Positions 46,240 through 57,295 of a stretch of 64,000 nt of DNA are shown here, in pieces (within the stretch, counting starts at the first letter, position 1; each line of letters opens with the position of its first letter). The translations under genes were made by a program, and so were the position numbers. This DNA comes from Mikania micrantha (taxonomy: Eukaryota > Streptophyta > Magnoliopsida > Asterales > Asteraceae). The notes under the pieces were generated by a model. The model ran no database searches. It was not told the DNA's origin and saw only the letters and a list, made by a program, of their open reading frames with translations. The stretch lies in the NCBI GenBank assembly GCA_009363875.1, contig CM018683.1, positions 62,683,207-62,747,206 on the forward strand. The letters run 5' to 3'.

Positions 46240-46252
46240 TGGTATCAGAGCC
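46240..46252 (+). other. E3 primer-binding site
   Basis: TGGTATCAGAGCC three bases after the 5' LTR (initiator tRNA-Met). Confidence 0.92.
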
Positions 46253-46417
46253 AGGTTATAGCGAACTAGGTTTGCATTTGTAGGCCTAGACTATGACTGT
46301 TAGACATTAGACACACATGTTTACACATACTGCTTAGAAATTACATATGACATTATGTAATTGACTTGCTTACACATTCCATGGCATTGCACTTACATAT
46401 GATATTATGTAACAGGC

Positions 46418-47020
46418 ATGGCATCATCATCGGTACCCTATATCTATATTGATGATTCCGAGGACGAGGAACCGATAGTTCCGGCACCACCGTCATCACC
46501 ACCACCACCTATTCCATCACCTCCACCATATGAGGGAGATGACTCAGACCCAGATGAGGATCCCGAGGAGGATCCAGATGAGGACCCGGATGAGGATCCG
46601 GAAGAGGAGCCAGAGGAGGGCACTCAGCAGATCCCTGCTGAGGGACCTTCTGCACATCCACCACCAGTACTAGATGCTCCTGAGCCTAAGAGGCAAAGGA
46701 CGGACGCTGAGGAGATCGCCAAACTGCGCGAGGATCTGGAGGAAGCAGAAGACAAGATCGCACAAAGATCTCAGGAACTATGGGATGCTATTGAGAGACA
46801 GGATAATCTTGCCCATCTGGTTCATGATATGCGGGATGAGATGATCAATTTAATTGGTCGTCTAGAGGAGTCAGAGAACCGAGAGGAGATTTTGGCGGGC
46901 AGGGTTGAAGCCTTGGAGGATTTAGTGGCCTCTGAGAATGAGGAACAGGATGAGGATGAGGAGGAGGAACCAGCACCAGTTGTTGAGTTCGATCCTGAAT
47001 CCACTGTTGAGGACGATTGA
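46418..47020 (+). CDS. extra ORF upstream of gag in E3 (acidic, proline-rich, coiled coil)
   Basis: 200 residues starting MASSSVPYIYIDDSEDEEP. Residues about 17-40 are proline/serine-rich; 40-70 are Asp/Glu/Pro repeats (DPDEDPEEDPDEDPDEDPEE). A short basic PKRQR patch near 89 could be a nuclear-targeting signal. Residues about 95-170 have heptad-like spacing (IAKLREDLEEAEDKI ... RVEALEDLV) suggesting a coiled coil, and the end is acidic again. There is no transmembrane segment or catalytic motif. It lies 165 bases after the PBS and 251 before the gag ATG, in the same direction, so it would be first on the genomic RNA. E1 and E2 have no counterpart; their leaders there are non-coding repeats. 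Function unknown. An intact frame in an element with intact gag-pol hints at selection, but length and low complexity leave doubt. Confidence 0.6.
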   Translation: MASSSVPYIYIDDSEDEEPIVPAPPSSPPPPIPSPPPYEGDDSDPDEDPEEDPDEDPDEDPEEEPEEGTQQIPAEGPSAHPPPVLDAPEPKRQRTDAEEIAKLREDLEEAEDKIAQRSQELWDAIERQDNLAHLVHDMRDEMINLIGRLEESENREEILAGRVEALEDLVASENEEQDEDEEEEPAPVVEFDPESTVEDD

Positions 47021-47271
47021 TTGTTTTTCTTTTCTTTCTTGTTTTGTTTAAACTTATTAGGAACGGGTTGTGTTCCTACATTAGTAGTTTGAAAAGTTAT
47101 GTTTTATTTCAAAAGTATTGTACTCAAATCAAAATTTCTATCTATTGAAAAGCTATTATTTAATCTCAACAGTTGTGTTGATTTATATTATATGTTGTGT
47201 TTGTTGTTTTACTTACACATGTTACATTAGACTTTGCAAGCATGCTAACACTTCTTGTAAATAGGAAACTA

Positions 47272-50200
47272 ATGGCTGGGGAAAACGTACAGATGACTGT
47301 TGCTGAGCTCAACGAGCTAATTAACAACAGAGTCGCAGAGGCTATTGCACAGTATGCTCAGACACATAACACAGGGCCACATGGTCCAGCTGGGGGATTG
47401 GTTAACCCACAAGTTTGCACGTTCAAGATGTTCTTGGACTGTAAACGTCACAATTTCAAAGGGTCGGAGGGGGCCATTGGACTCCTTCGGTGGATTGAAA
47501 AGGCTGAGTCGGTGTTTGAAATGTGCAACTGCCCTAACGAAAGCAAGGTGAAATTTGCTACGGGAACATTGGAAGGTCCAGCACTAACTTGGTGGAACTC
47601 AAATGTCCAGACTCTGGGGTTGGGAGAGGCAAATGCCTTAACGTGGAATGACTTCAAAACCTTACTGCAAGAGGAGTACTGTCCTCGCAGTGAAATGCAG
47701 AAGTTGGAGGAAGAATATTGGCACCTCAAGATGGAGGGGTCAAATATTGAAGAGTACACAACCAGGTCACATGAGTTGGCCAGACTGCTACCACACATGG
47801 CTACTCCAGCCAGCAAGTGGATTGAAAGGTACATTGGAGGACTAGTGCCTCAGATTCAAGGGTTGGTGACTTCAGCAAATCCCACCACCATTCAACAAGC
47901 TGTTCGTTTAGCGCATCAGCTTACTGACCAGGCAGTGTTACAAGGGACTCTGCCTAAACGAACATCTGCTACCAAGGTGGGAGATCATAAGAGAAAGTGG
48001 GAAGGTAACAACTTCAAGGGTAACAACCAACAATCATATCAGCAAAACCGGAAACCAGACTCAAACAAGTCTTATCATGGTTCAAGCAGTGGTCAGCAAT
48101 CATCATCGTCGGGGGGTTATATTGGCAAACACCCCAAGTGCAACAGGTGTGGTTACCATCATGCAGGTAATCAGTGTGATAGAGCTAAGTGCCAGAGGTG
48201 TGGCAAGATGGGACATGCGGCTAAGGATTGTCGCGGTGAGCTACAGAACAACCATAACAACCAGAACAATGCTCAGAAGGGTTGTTTTGAGTGTGGCAAA
48301 ATGGGACATTTTAAGAAAGATTGCCCACAGCTCAAGAAAGGCGGGGACAATAATGCCAATGGCAATGGAAATGGAAACGGTAATGGCAATGGCACCAACA
48401 ACAACAACAACAATAACAACAACAACAATGGTGCTAGAGGCAGGGCGTTTGTGATTGGAGGAGGTCAAGCGCGGGAGGATCCCAACATTGTTACGGGTAC
48501 GTTTCTCTTAAATAATCACTATGCCTCTATGTTATTTGACACTGGTGCCGACCGGAGTTTTGTATCTAGTTCACTTGCTAAGTTGCTAAATGTTAGTTCC
48601 ACTGCCTTAGATAGTCCCTACACTGTGGAATTAGCTGATGGTAAGTTGATAGTAGTGGAAAATATCTTTAAGGGATGTATCCTTGATCTGATGGGTCAAA
48701 CATTAGAGATTGACCTTATGCCTATTGCCTTAGGCAGTTTTGATGTAGTTATTGGCATGGACTGGTTGTCCAAAAACCAGGCTGAAATCGTATGCCATGA
48801 AAAGATTGTTCGCATACCTCTTCCGCAGGGAGAGACATTATATGTACAAGGCGAGAAGAGCAGTACGCCACTGCGTCTCATATCTTGTATGAAAGCACAC
48901 AAATGTCTGCGGAAAGGTCATACGACAGTTATAGCACTTATAACTGAAAAGCCGGTAGCTGAGAAGAAGTTTGAAGATATACCTGTAGTTTGTGAATTTC
49001 CGGAGGTGTTTCCAGATGACTTGCCGGGATTACCGCCTATCAGACAGGTGGAATTTCGAATCGATCTTACACCAGATGCAGCACCGATAGCTAGGGCGCC
49101 TTATCGACTTGCACCGTCAGAGATGCAAGAATTATCTACACAATTGCAAGAGTTGTTGGATAAGGGTTTCATACGACCTAGTTTTTCACCGTGGGGAGCT
49201 CCAGTTTTGTTTGTTAAGAAGAAGGACGGGACTTTCCGTATGTGTATTGATTACCGGGAATTGAACAAGGTCACTATCAAGAACCGGTATCCGTTACCCA
49301 GAATTGATGATCTGTTCGATCAATTGCAAGGTTCGAGTTACTACTCGAAGATTGATCTCAGGTCGGGTTATCATCAATTAAGAGTTCAGGAGGAGGATAT
49401 CCCGAAGACAGCATTCAGGACACGCTATGGCCATTATGAGTTCTTGGTCATGCCATTTGGGTTGACAAACGCTCCAGCTGTATTCATGGATCTTATGAAT
49501 CGTGTTTGTAAATCTTATCTTGATAAGTTTGTCATTGTTTTCATTGATGACATTCTCATATATTCCCAGTCTGAGGAAGAACACGCTGAACATCTTCGAT
49601 TACTATTGGAATTATTGAAACAGGAACAACTGTACGCTAAGTTCTCGAAGTGTGACTTTTGGATGCGAGAAGTACAATTTTTGGGGCACATAGTAAATGA
49701 AAAGGGTATACATGTTGATCCAGCGAAGATTGAAGCGATTAAGAATTGGGAAGCACCAAAGACCCCTACCGAGGTACGACAATTCCTTGGTTTGGCGGGT
49801 TATTATCGACGATTCATTGAAGGTTTCTCAAAGATCGCTCAACCACTTACAGCTCTTACGCACAAGGGAACGAAGTATAACTGGACGGATAAACAGGAAA
49901 CTGCGTTCCAGTTATTGAAACAGAAACTTTGCAGCGCACCGATTCTGTCCTTACCGGAAGGGACGGAAGACTTTGTGGTGTATTGTGATGCATCTGCACA
50001 GGGATTGGGATGTGTGTTGATGCAACGTGAAAAAGTGATTGCTTATGCTTCCAGACAACTACGAACACATGAAAAGAATTATACTACTCATGACTTGGAG
50101 TTAGGAGCAGTGGTTTTTGCTTTGAAGATTTGGAGGCATTACTTGTATGGAACCAAGTGTACTATTTATACTGATCATAAGAGTTTGCAACATATCTTTG

Positions 50201-51828
50201 ATCAGAAGGAGCTTAATATGAGGCAACGACGATGGGTTGAGTTGTTGAACGATTATGAGTGTGCGATTAAGTATCACCCGGGAAAGGCTAATGTGGTAGC
50301 TGATGCTTTAAGCAGAAAGGATACTTCAACAAGACGGGTTCGTGCACTTATGATGACAATACATACTGACTTACCTGACCAGGTGCACAGTGCTCAGATT
50401 GAGGCTTTGAAAAAGGAAAACTTGGTACCGGAATCCTTACGAGGAATGGAAGAACAATTGGATGTTAAACCTGATGGAATTCGTTATTTCATTAATCGAA
50501 TGTGGATACCTTTGTATGGAGGTTTAAGGGAACTCGTGATGGATGAAGCACACAAGTCCAGATATTCAGTCCATCCGGGATCAGACAAGATGTACCATGA
50601 CTTGAAGGCACTGTATTGGTGGCCTCACATGAAAGCGGATATTGCTAAGTACGTTAGCAAATGCTTGACTTGTTCGAAAGTCAAAGTTGAATATCAGAAG
50701 CCATCTGGTTTACTGCAACAACCAGAGATACCGATGTGGAAATGGGAACAGATTTCGATGGATTTTATTACTAAGTTACCCCGTACACCGAGCGGTTGTG
50801 ATACGATATGGGTGATTGTCGATCGATTAACGAAATCTGCACACTTCTTAGCAATCAAGGAAACTGATAAGATGGAGAAACTGACTCGCATTTACATCAA
50901 GGAAGTGGTAGCACGGCATGGCGTGCCAATCTCTATCATATCAGATCGGGATGCCCGATTTACTTCCAACTTTTGGAAATCTCTTCATAAGTCATTGGGG
51001 ACTCGCTTGGATATGAGTACCGCCTATCATCCACAGACCGACGGTCAAAGTGAACGTACGATTCAAACGCTCGAGGATATGTTACGAGCTTGTGTAATTG
51101 ACTTTGGTGACAGCTGGGAGAATCATTTACCGTTAGTGGAATTCTCTTACAACAATAGTTATCATACAAGTATTCAAGCAGCACCGTTTGAAGCTTTGTA
51201 TGGTCGCAAATGTCGTTCACCAGTTTGCTGGGTTGAAATTGGTGACAGTCAGATAACAGGTCCTGAATTGGTGCACGAGACAACAGAAAAGATAGTTCAA
51301 ATTCGGAACCGTATGGCAGCGGCCCGAGATCGACAGAAGAGTTATGCTGACAAGCGTCGTAAACCATTGGAATTTCAAGTAGGAGACCGAGTTCTTCTAA
51401 AGGTATCACCTTGGAAAGGTGTGATACGATTCGGCAAGCGCGGAAAGCTTAGTCCACGTTACGTAGGACCTTTTGAAATCCTGAAAAGGATTGGTCCGGT
51501 TGCGTATCAACTCAAACTACCGGATGAACTCAGTGGGGTTTATAATGTCTTCCATGTATCGAACTTAAAGAAATGTCTTTCTGATGAGACATTGATTGTA
51601 CCATTGGAGGAAATACAAGTGGATGAGCAGCTACGATTTATTGAAGAACCAGCAGAAATCATGGACCGGGAGGTCAAACAGCTTAAACAAAGCAAGATTC
51701 CGATAGTAAAAGTTCGATGGAATTCAAGACGTGGTCCTGAATTCACATGGGAACGGGAAGACCAAATGATGAAGAAATATCCTCATCTATTCAAAATAGT
51801 TACTGCTAACGCTGAGAGCGCACGTTAA
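47272..51828 (+). CDS. E3 Gag-Pol polyprotein
   Basis: 1518 residues from ATG 47272 (MAGENVQMTVAELN); the frame stays open upstream to 47197, but only the later ATG resembles a gag start. Order: gag domain; zinc knuckles (CQRCGKMGHAAKDC, CFECGKMGHFKKDC) preceded by a further CNRCGYHH cluster; an Asn/Gly-rich low-complexity linker encoded by a (CAA)n/(GGCAAT)n tract (48357-48430); protease LFDTGADRSF; reverse transcriptase FIDDILIYS; RNase H VYCDAS; integrase with MDFITKLP, SDRDARF and TDGQSERT; GPF motif; chromodomain-like end (FTWEREDQMMKKYPHLF). No break was seen. Very similar in pol to E1 and E2, more distant in gag. Confidence 0.95.
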   Translation: MAGENVQMTVAELNELINNRVAEAIAQYAQTHNTGPHGPAGGLVNPQVCTFKMFLDCKRHNFKGSEGAIGLLRWIEKAESVFEMCNCPNESKVKFATGTLEGPALTWWNSNVQTLGLGEANALTWNDFKTLLQEEYCPRSEMQKLEEEYWHLKMEGSNIEEYTTRSHELARLLPHMATPASKWIERYIGGLVPQIQGLVTSANPTTIQQAVRLAHQLTDQAVLQGTLPKRTSATKVGDHKRKWEGNNFKGNNQQSYQQNRKPDSNKSYHGSSSGQQSSSSGGYIGKHPKCNRCGYHHAGNQCDRAKCQRCGKMGHAAKDCRGELQNNHNNQNNAQKGCFECGKMGHFKKDCPQLKKGGDNNANGNGNGNGNGNGTNNNNNNNNNNNGARGRAFVIGGGQAREDPNIVTGTFLLNNHYASMLFDTGADRSFVSSSLAKLLNVSSTALDSPYTVELADGKLIVVENIFKGCILDLMGQTLEIDLMPIALGSFDVVIGMDWLSKNQAEIVCHEKIVRIPLPQGETLYVQGEKSSTPLRLISCMKAHKCLRKGHTTVIALITEKPVAEKKFEDIPVVCEFPEVFPDDLPGLPPIRQVEFRIDLTPDAAPIARAPYRLAPSEMQELSTQLQELLDKGFIRPSFSPWGAPVLFVKKKDGTFRMCIDYRELNKVTIKNRYPLPRIDDLFDQLQGSSYYSKIDLRSGYHQLRVQEEDIPKTAFRTRYGHYEFLVMPFGLTNAPAVFMDLMNRVCKSYLDKFVIVFIDDILIYSQSEEEHAEHLRLLLELLKQEQLYAKFSKCDFWMREVQFLGHIVNEKGIHVDPAKIEAIKNWEAPKTPTEVRQFLGLAGYYRRFIEGFSKIAQPLTALTHKGTKYNWTDKQETAFQLLKQKLCSAPILSLPEGTEDFVVYCDASAQGLGCVLMQREKVIAYASRQLRTHEKNYTTHDLELGAVVFALKIWRHYLYGTKCTIYTDHKSLQHIFDQKELNMRQRRWVELLNDYECAIKYHPGKANVVADALSRKDTSTRRVRALMMTIHTDLPDQVHSAQIEALKKENLVPESLRGMEEQLDVKPDGIRYFINRMWIPLYGGLRELVMDEAHKSRYSVHPGSDKMYHDLKALYWWPHMKADIAKYVSKCLTCSKVKVEYQKPSGLLQQPEIPMWKWEQISMDFITKLPRTPSGCDTIWVIVDRLTKSAHFLAIKETDKMEKLTRIYIKEVVARHGVPISIISDRDARFTSNFWKSLHKSLGTRLDMSTAYHPQTDGQSERTIQTLEDMLRACVIDFGDSWENHLPLVEFSYNNSYHTSIQAAPFEALYGRKCRSPVCWVEIGDSQITGPELVHETTEKIVQIRNRMAAARDRQKSYADKRRKPLEFQVGDRVLLKVSPWKGVIRFGKRGKLSPRYVGPFEILKRIGPVAYQLKLPDELSGVYNVFHVSNLKKCLSDETLIVPLEEIQVDEQLRFIEEPAEIMDREVKQLKQSKIPIVKVRWNSRRGPEFTWEREDQMMKKYPHLFKIVTANAESAR

Positions 51829-52357
51829 ATTTCGGGACGAAATTCCTTCAACAAGGGGATGACGTGATGCTTTCACACATCAACACTGCAAATTTCAAAC
51901 TGTAAGCACAAACATTTTATTTATTCAATTGACTTTGTTACAAACATTTGTGCTACATTACATTCTATATATTTTATGTGCTACATTTCATATGTTACAT
52001 GTTATGGAAGTACATACATGATTGGTTACACACATTTTACTATGTGCTAGGTTGCATAGTACAAACAGTTATAGACACTCACTATGCGTGAGGTTACACA
52101 ACACTATGTGTAAGGTTACACACCATAGTATGATCAAACACAAACAGTCACAGTTAGGTGAACTAACTAGTGTACACGCAAAACGATCACATTTGAGTTG
52201 TGATGTTGCAAGCATTAGACTTTGTGTGTGAGTACACACAAGCACACAGAATGATCAAATCACACTAACACGCACAATCTGAACTTGTAAGTAGTTTCCT
52301 AACTACTCCTAACACTTACTAATTTTCGGGACGAAAATTTCTTCAACAAGGGGATGA
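51828..52357 (+). other. E3 3' spacer with duplicated stem-loop and polypurine tract
   Basis: A stem-loop AATTTCG-gga-CGAAATT (51828-51844) and caaggggat follow the stop codon as in E1 and E2, but no LTR follows. About 450 bp of sequence rich in ctatgtg/aggttacac motifs comes next, then a second stem-loop AATTTTCG-gga-CGAAAATT (52321-52339), polypurine tract aagggga (52348-52354) and the LTR. The second copy is the one positioned to prime. Confidence 0.7.
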
Positions 52358-55229
52358 TGTGACAATCCGACTTTTCGGATTAACCTTGTTAACTGAAGGT
52401 AGTTAGATCACAGACCCAACAAGACAAAAGTAGGCCCAATTGAGTCTAGGTAGGCCCAATAAAGCAAAGTCAAGCCCAATGAAACCAAGGAAGGCCAATG
52501 AGGCCCAAGTAGGCCCACTAAGGTCAAAGAAGGCCCAAGGTAGGCCCAATGAGTCCAGGATAGGCCCAATTGTAATTAAGAGGCCCAATTGTAATTAAGA
52601 GGCCCAATTGGGTTAATTTGGTCCAAAAATGTTCCAAGTGGTTAAATAGTGACAATCCGGCAATTCGCGGGTAACCAGAAATTAACCGAAACAAACGAAA
52701 TTCGACAAAAACAAACTGCAATGGTTATAATAAAACAAAACAGTTGTATAATCATTTAAATTGTAGAGATTTATCATATAAATAGGGGAAATTCATAAGT
52801 TTGACTATTTAAAGTCAAAATTCGGATTATATATCAATTGAAACCGAAATTGCTATTAAATCTCTATAATCAATCGAAATTAACATTCCTAACAATCGTG
52901 TTAATGATGATTATCAATGATAAATCAGTTATTAGGACATTAATGTTCGCAATTATCACAATGATAGTCCAAAAGGTTGAAACCGACACTAATTGAAATC
53001 AAAACCGTATAATTCAACCAATATCGGTTAAATTGATATCACAGAAACCATAATCGACACTTTCTGAGGGGAATACAATCGGCAATTGAGTCTCAAGGTG
53101 TTCGGATTGAAGAACTTGATCGGGAGTCGGCCGATCTCAAGCTACAAAGGGAACTACATAAATTCGATATCAAAACAGGTTAGTGATTGATCCTACATCT
53201 TCTAAAACAACCGACTAAACAAATACCTATGGGAATTCTGACATTCAATATCGGATTCTATGAATTTGATAATTAGGTTTTTCTAAGGTTTAACGATTTA
53301 GGGGTTTTGATTCAAACTGGTTTAAGAATCAAATTAATTGATGTAGTAAGCTTCAGAAACCTCCGATCATGCTAAAACACATTTCAATTTCTTTAAAGGT
53401 TCACGAATTGATCAAGTTTCATTATTAGGGTTCATAGTGTAAACGGTTTTAGGGGTTTCAACACAAATGAGTTTAAGAATCGAATCAAATGTTATGGGTA
53501 GTTTCGGAATGATGTATTGAACGAAACCATTATGTTGATTTTATCCTACAACATTTAATTGTATGATTTCAAATTCTAGGGTTCTAGCATAATAACGAAT
53601 TGGGGGTTTCTTGTTTAATTGGACTGATAATCGAATTAAACTATATAGGAAGTTTCAGAATGTTGCGGTTAAACTAAATCCTAAGTTAATTTGATGTTAT
53701 AATCATGAATTAGAAGATTTTGAGTTGAATGTTGGTTCGGTTGAAAACGAGCATGTTATGGATCAATTAGAACTTACTGATTAAGTTTTGATCGAATTAG
53801 AACCATCATTAGGTACGCCTAAGTGTCTAGAATCATAAGTCTATGTTGATAAGATTAATCAGATTCGAAATGGTGATCAATCGGAGGTTAGTTGCTTCGG
53901 CTATAAGTGAACAAGGGGAATCCGATCAGAGTGGGTTTAAAAGAATTGATTTCTGATTGTTATCGCGATACCCTAGCGGGCGAGACTGGTAGAGTGTGTG
54001 TGTTGGGAGTGGAAGGTCACGAGTTCGAGCCTGGCTTGGGCCGGTTTTTGATAAAAATGACATTTTGGTATTTTTGAAATACCTTTCACATACGAACTCC
54101 GTTTTAATCCGTTCGAGTTGCGTTGGAACCATAACGGTAATACGAACCAATTGGAATGATAAAATTTAGATTTTAATCTGAAAACGAAATCGTGTATAAT
54201 TACGGTTAATTAAATAAAATCAGACATGATTTTATTTAAACGATTTCAAAGGCACGCGTGCATACGAATGCACATTCTTAACACTTTAGTATACGTGTGT
54301 TGACACGTATGTGATTCCAAGCACAAAACGACATTCCGAATAACACTATGTTATTGTTAAACCACAGATTCTTCGTAGAGGATTTCTACGCAAGTTCACA
54401 CGTATTTGATCATTCTGCAATACTCAAAGGTGCGTACACGGCCCCTTTCTTATTTTAAACTGTTTTGGGGAAGAAAACATGTGCAACAAACTATTTTTAG
54501 ATACATATCACTTGCATGAGTTAGCTGTTTACATTATGTGACAACATATCAACTTGAAAGTCCTTACACACCTCGAACCGTTTAGTTTGCTGTAATGCAA
54601 AGCGTGGTAGTTGGAAATAGATCTATTAGGTTTGACAAACCTCACCTGGTAGATGGGATCTACGCAGGTGTTTGACTGACCAAACACAATTTTACTATTG
54701 TTGTGATAGACAATAGTGGCAAGGCGAAAACATGCTATAGCATGGCAATCCGTCAGCTTCGGTGTCGAACACTTATGTAAATAGTTTATATGACTAGCTA
54801 TCATGACTGTGCATGTGTGATTATGTTATCTACAATCTTGTTATTCAAACTGTTGTTTTGAACATTGTGAATGCTTAAAACCTGTGTTATGCACCAACCT
54901 TTGTGTTGACTTAATTTACATGTTTTCTCAGGACGCTAAGGCGCGCAATAAAGACTGGCATGGACTAGGAGATTGAGTCGCATGCATTTTAAACATTTGG
55001 AATATTTGAATTTGAACATTTAAGTATTTTGTTTTGTAATGTTTACTTTACAACTGTTTTTGGTTTTAAACGCTTCCGCAATTTTTGTAAACTCTGATGT
55101 TATGTTTAAAGACCAAAGTATGTTTTGAAATTCATATAGAGGTCTTCGTTATGTCTAATGATCTGAGATCCTGGTTTGTCACGTTCCCAAACGGTATGAT
55201 TCCGTTAGTTGAAAATTGGGGGTGTGACA
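52358..55229 (+). repeat. E3 3' LTR
   Basis: As the 5' LTR plus a 19-bp tandem duplication (near 52580) and scattered small differences. It ends GTGTGACA before cacaa. Confidence 0.93.
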
Positions 55230-55234
55230 CACAA

Positions 55235-57290
55235 GGCAAAACACGAGGGGCCAGTTCTGTCAAACACACAAAATTTCAGCAAATCCCAAACCAACCACCC
55301 CCCCCTTCCTGCGTCGGCATGCACACCACCGATTCCACCACGGCTCCACCGATCTCGCCCCCAATGCTTTCAATCGACCATTTAATGCTTGATACACGCT
55401 CGACCGACCCTCATCCAACCCCCAACGAACCTAATTAATGCCTTAATTGCATCTAATCACGCGTTAACACTTGATTATTCTCAACCGAAAGCTTATACTC
55501 GATCCATAACTCGAATCAGTAGCTATCAAAGACCAAATTCAAATTCCTCTCGTCTGGACCTTCGCGACACCCCTCTGAACGTTCTCAAAGCATCGATTCG
55601 ATCGCAAGAAGACCCAATAGCTCGACCCGACCTCAAGGACGACCGCAACTTTAACTGTACTCGAACTCTCTTGAACTGATACGATTCCAGGTAATCCTTA
55701 TACTCATTTGACTCGTCTCCTAGCATAGAACAATAGCCCTATGATTCTAAGGTCTCACATAAGCTTGCTCGTTCGAATTCGAAGGGGATCAAGATTAGGG
55801 TTTTACGGTTTGGGGATGGCTAGTGATGAATGGTTAAAACCATTTAGTTTTCAAATCCTTCAACAAAAACCTCACCCAGCCGAGTGGTTAAGACACTCGG
55901 GCTGGGGAGGGGGAACACAGGTTCGAATCCCAGGCCGAGCTCCCAAACCGGTTTTTTTAACCTTTAAACACCATTTTTTTTACTTTTAACAATTTCAAAA
56001 ATTCTGAAAATTTATCAAAAAATTCTATAAAATATTTTTTTAACATTTTAAAGATTCTGTTAATTTTATAAATTTCAGAATATTATTTTTGTTATTATTT
56101 CCTTATTTAGGTTATTATAAGTGTATAATAATCATTTTAATATATAAAATTCCTAATAAAATATTTAGAAAATTTTAAAAATGATTTTATGCATTCTTTA
56201 TATTCTGAAAATGATTAAGGATTGTATTTTTAATAATGTTGATTCTTTAAATATTAGTAAAGGTTTAAAACCATTATTTTTAATTTATAAAAACATATTA
56301 ATGTGTAAAAATGTTTTAGAAAAATATTTATAAACTTTCTGTTTATATTAATAATATTTTATTACTTTATTTTTATAAAACTTAAACTATGGTTTATTTT
56401 AATAAATATTATTAAGCCACGTATAACTTTATTTATATTTTAAAGGAAATTTTTATAAAATCTATTTTATATGGTGTTTTATTTAGTTATTAAATATTGA
56501 ATACTTAGTTTTAAAAATTAATTATTTGACTTATAACTATCCTAATTATTGTATAACTTTATAAAAGTCTAGATTTTATACTTACAGACTTATAGAAATA
56601 TTCTTATATGCTTATTCAAAACAGGTTGACAAGGTTTGCTACTACACAACTAGCTTAGGTTGTATTTTGGAATTATTAGCAAACATGTGAGTTTTCATAT
56701 CCCCTTTTTAGTTTTATATTATTTTGGGGCTTTCACACATGTCCTTATTCAAAGAAACTTAGAAACTTATATCTTTTGATACTTATGCAAACTAAGGAAT
56801 GCCTATCTAGTTGAAATGCTATCATGTGATGAGCTTGTGTTGTATACTTGTTGCTTATGTGCTTTGTTGATCTTATTTGCTACTTGAAATCGTAAACGTA
56901 AACGTATTCTAGTACTTGGCTTCCTAAGAGAGTCGCGCTCTCTTCGCGTGTGAATTCCGTGTTAAAAAGGACCGGTACACCATTTTATACATACTTGTTT
57001 CATATGCATGCATAACTTTCATACTTGTAGTCATTTGAGTTTGCATATTTTTATACTTATACTTGTAGTCATTTGAGTTTGCTAATCTAGGAAGAATGGA
57101 CTTAGATAGTTTATCAAAAGACTTATGTTTTAAATTTTGTATTTGACTTTTGAAATTGCAATGTAATGTTTGTGTTGACTTTAAAATGTTTGTAATTTGA
57201 ATTATGGAACTTTAGATTTTATATCATAAGTCTTTGAACAATCTTTCACAATCATGCCCCGGCGTATTCGCCACCGGTCGGGGTGTGACA
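55235..57290 (+). repeat. E2 3' LTR, second part (after E3)
   Basis: Resumes the E2 LTR with ggcaaaacacgaggggcc and ends GTGTGACA before taaca. It carries the second tRNA-like segment (55873-55942), a 41-bp insertion near 56401 and a deletion near 57060 relative to the 5' LTR. Confidence 0.92.
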
Positions 57291-57295
57291 TAACA

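Larger units (their letters stand above)
43383..55229 (+). mobile_element. E3: intact-looking Ty3/gypsy element with extra ORF (TSD cacaa)
   Basis: The 11,847-bp element has LTRs 43383-46236 (2854 bp) and 52358-55229 (2872 bp), a PBS, an extra ORF, one uninterrupted gag-pol frame and a polypurine tract. Flanking cacaa lies at 43378-43382 and 55230-55234. The LTRs differ by a 19-bp duplication (near 52580) and several small changes, so E3 is older than E1 but younger than its host E2. Confidence 0.95.
34759..57290 (+). mobile_element. E2: defective Ty3/gypsy element carrying nested E3 (TSD taaca)
   Basis: The 5' LTR is 34759-37358, the internal region 37359-42869, and the 3' LTR 42870-43382 plus 55235-57290, split by E3. 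Duplications taaca lie at 34754-34758 and 57291-57295. LTR copies differ by several indels (a 41-bp insertion near 56401, a deletion near 57060), so E2 is older than E1. Its pol carries a stop and a frameshift. Lineage as E1, from the same domain order and PBS. Confidence 0.93.
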
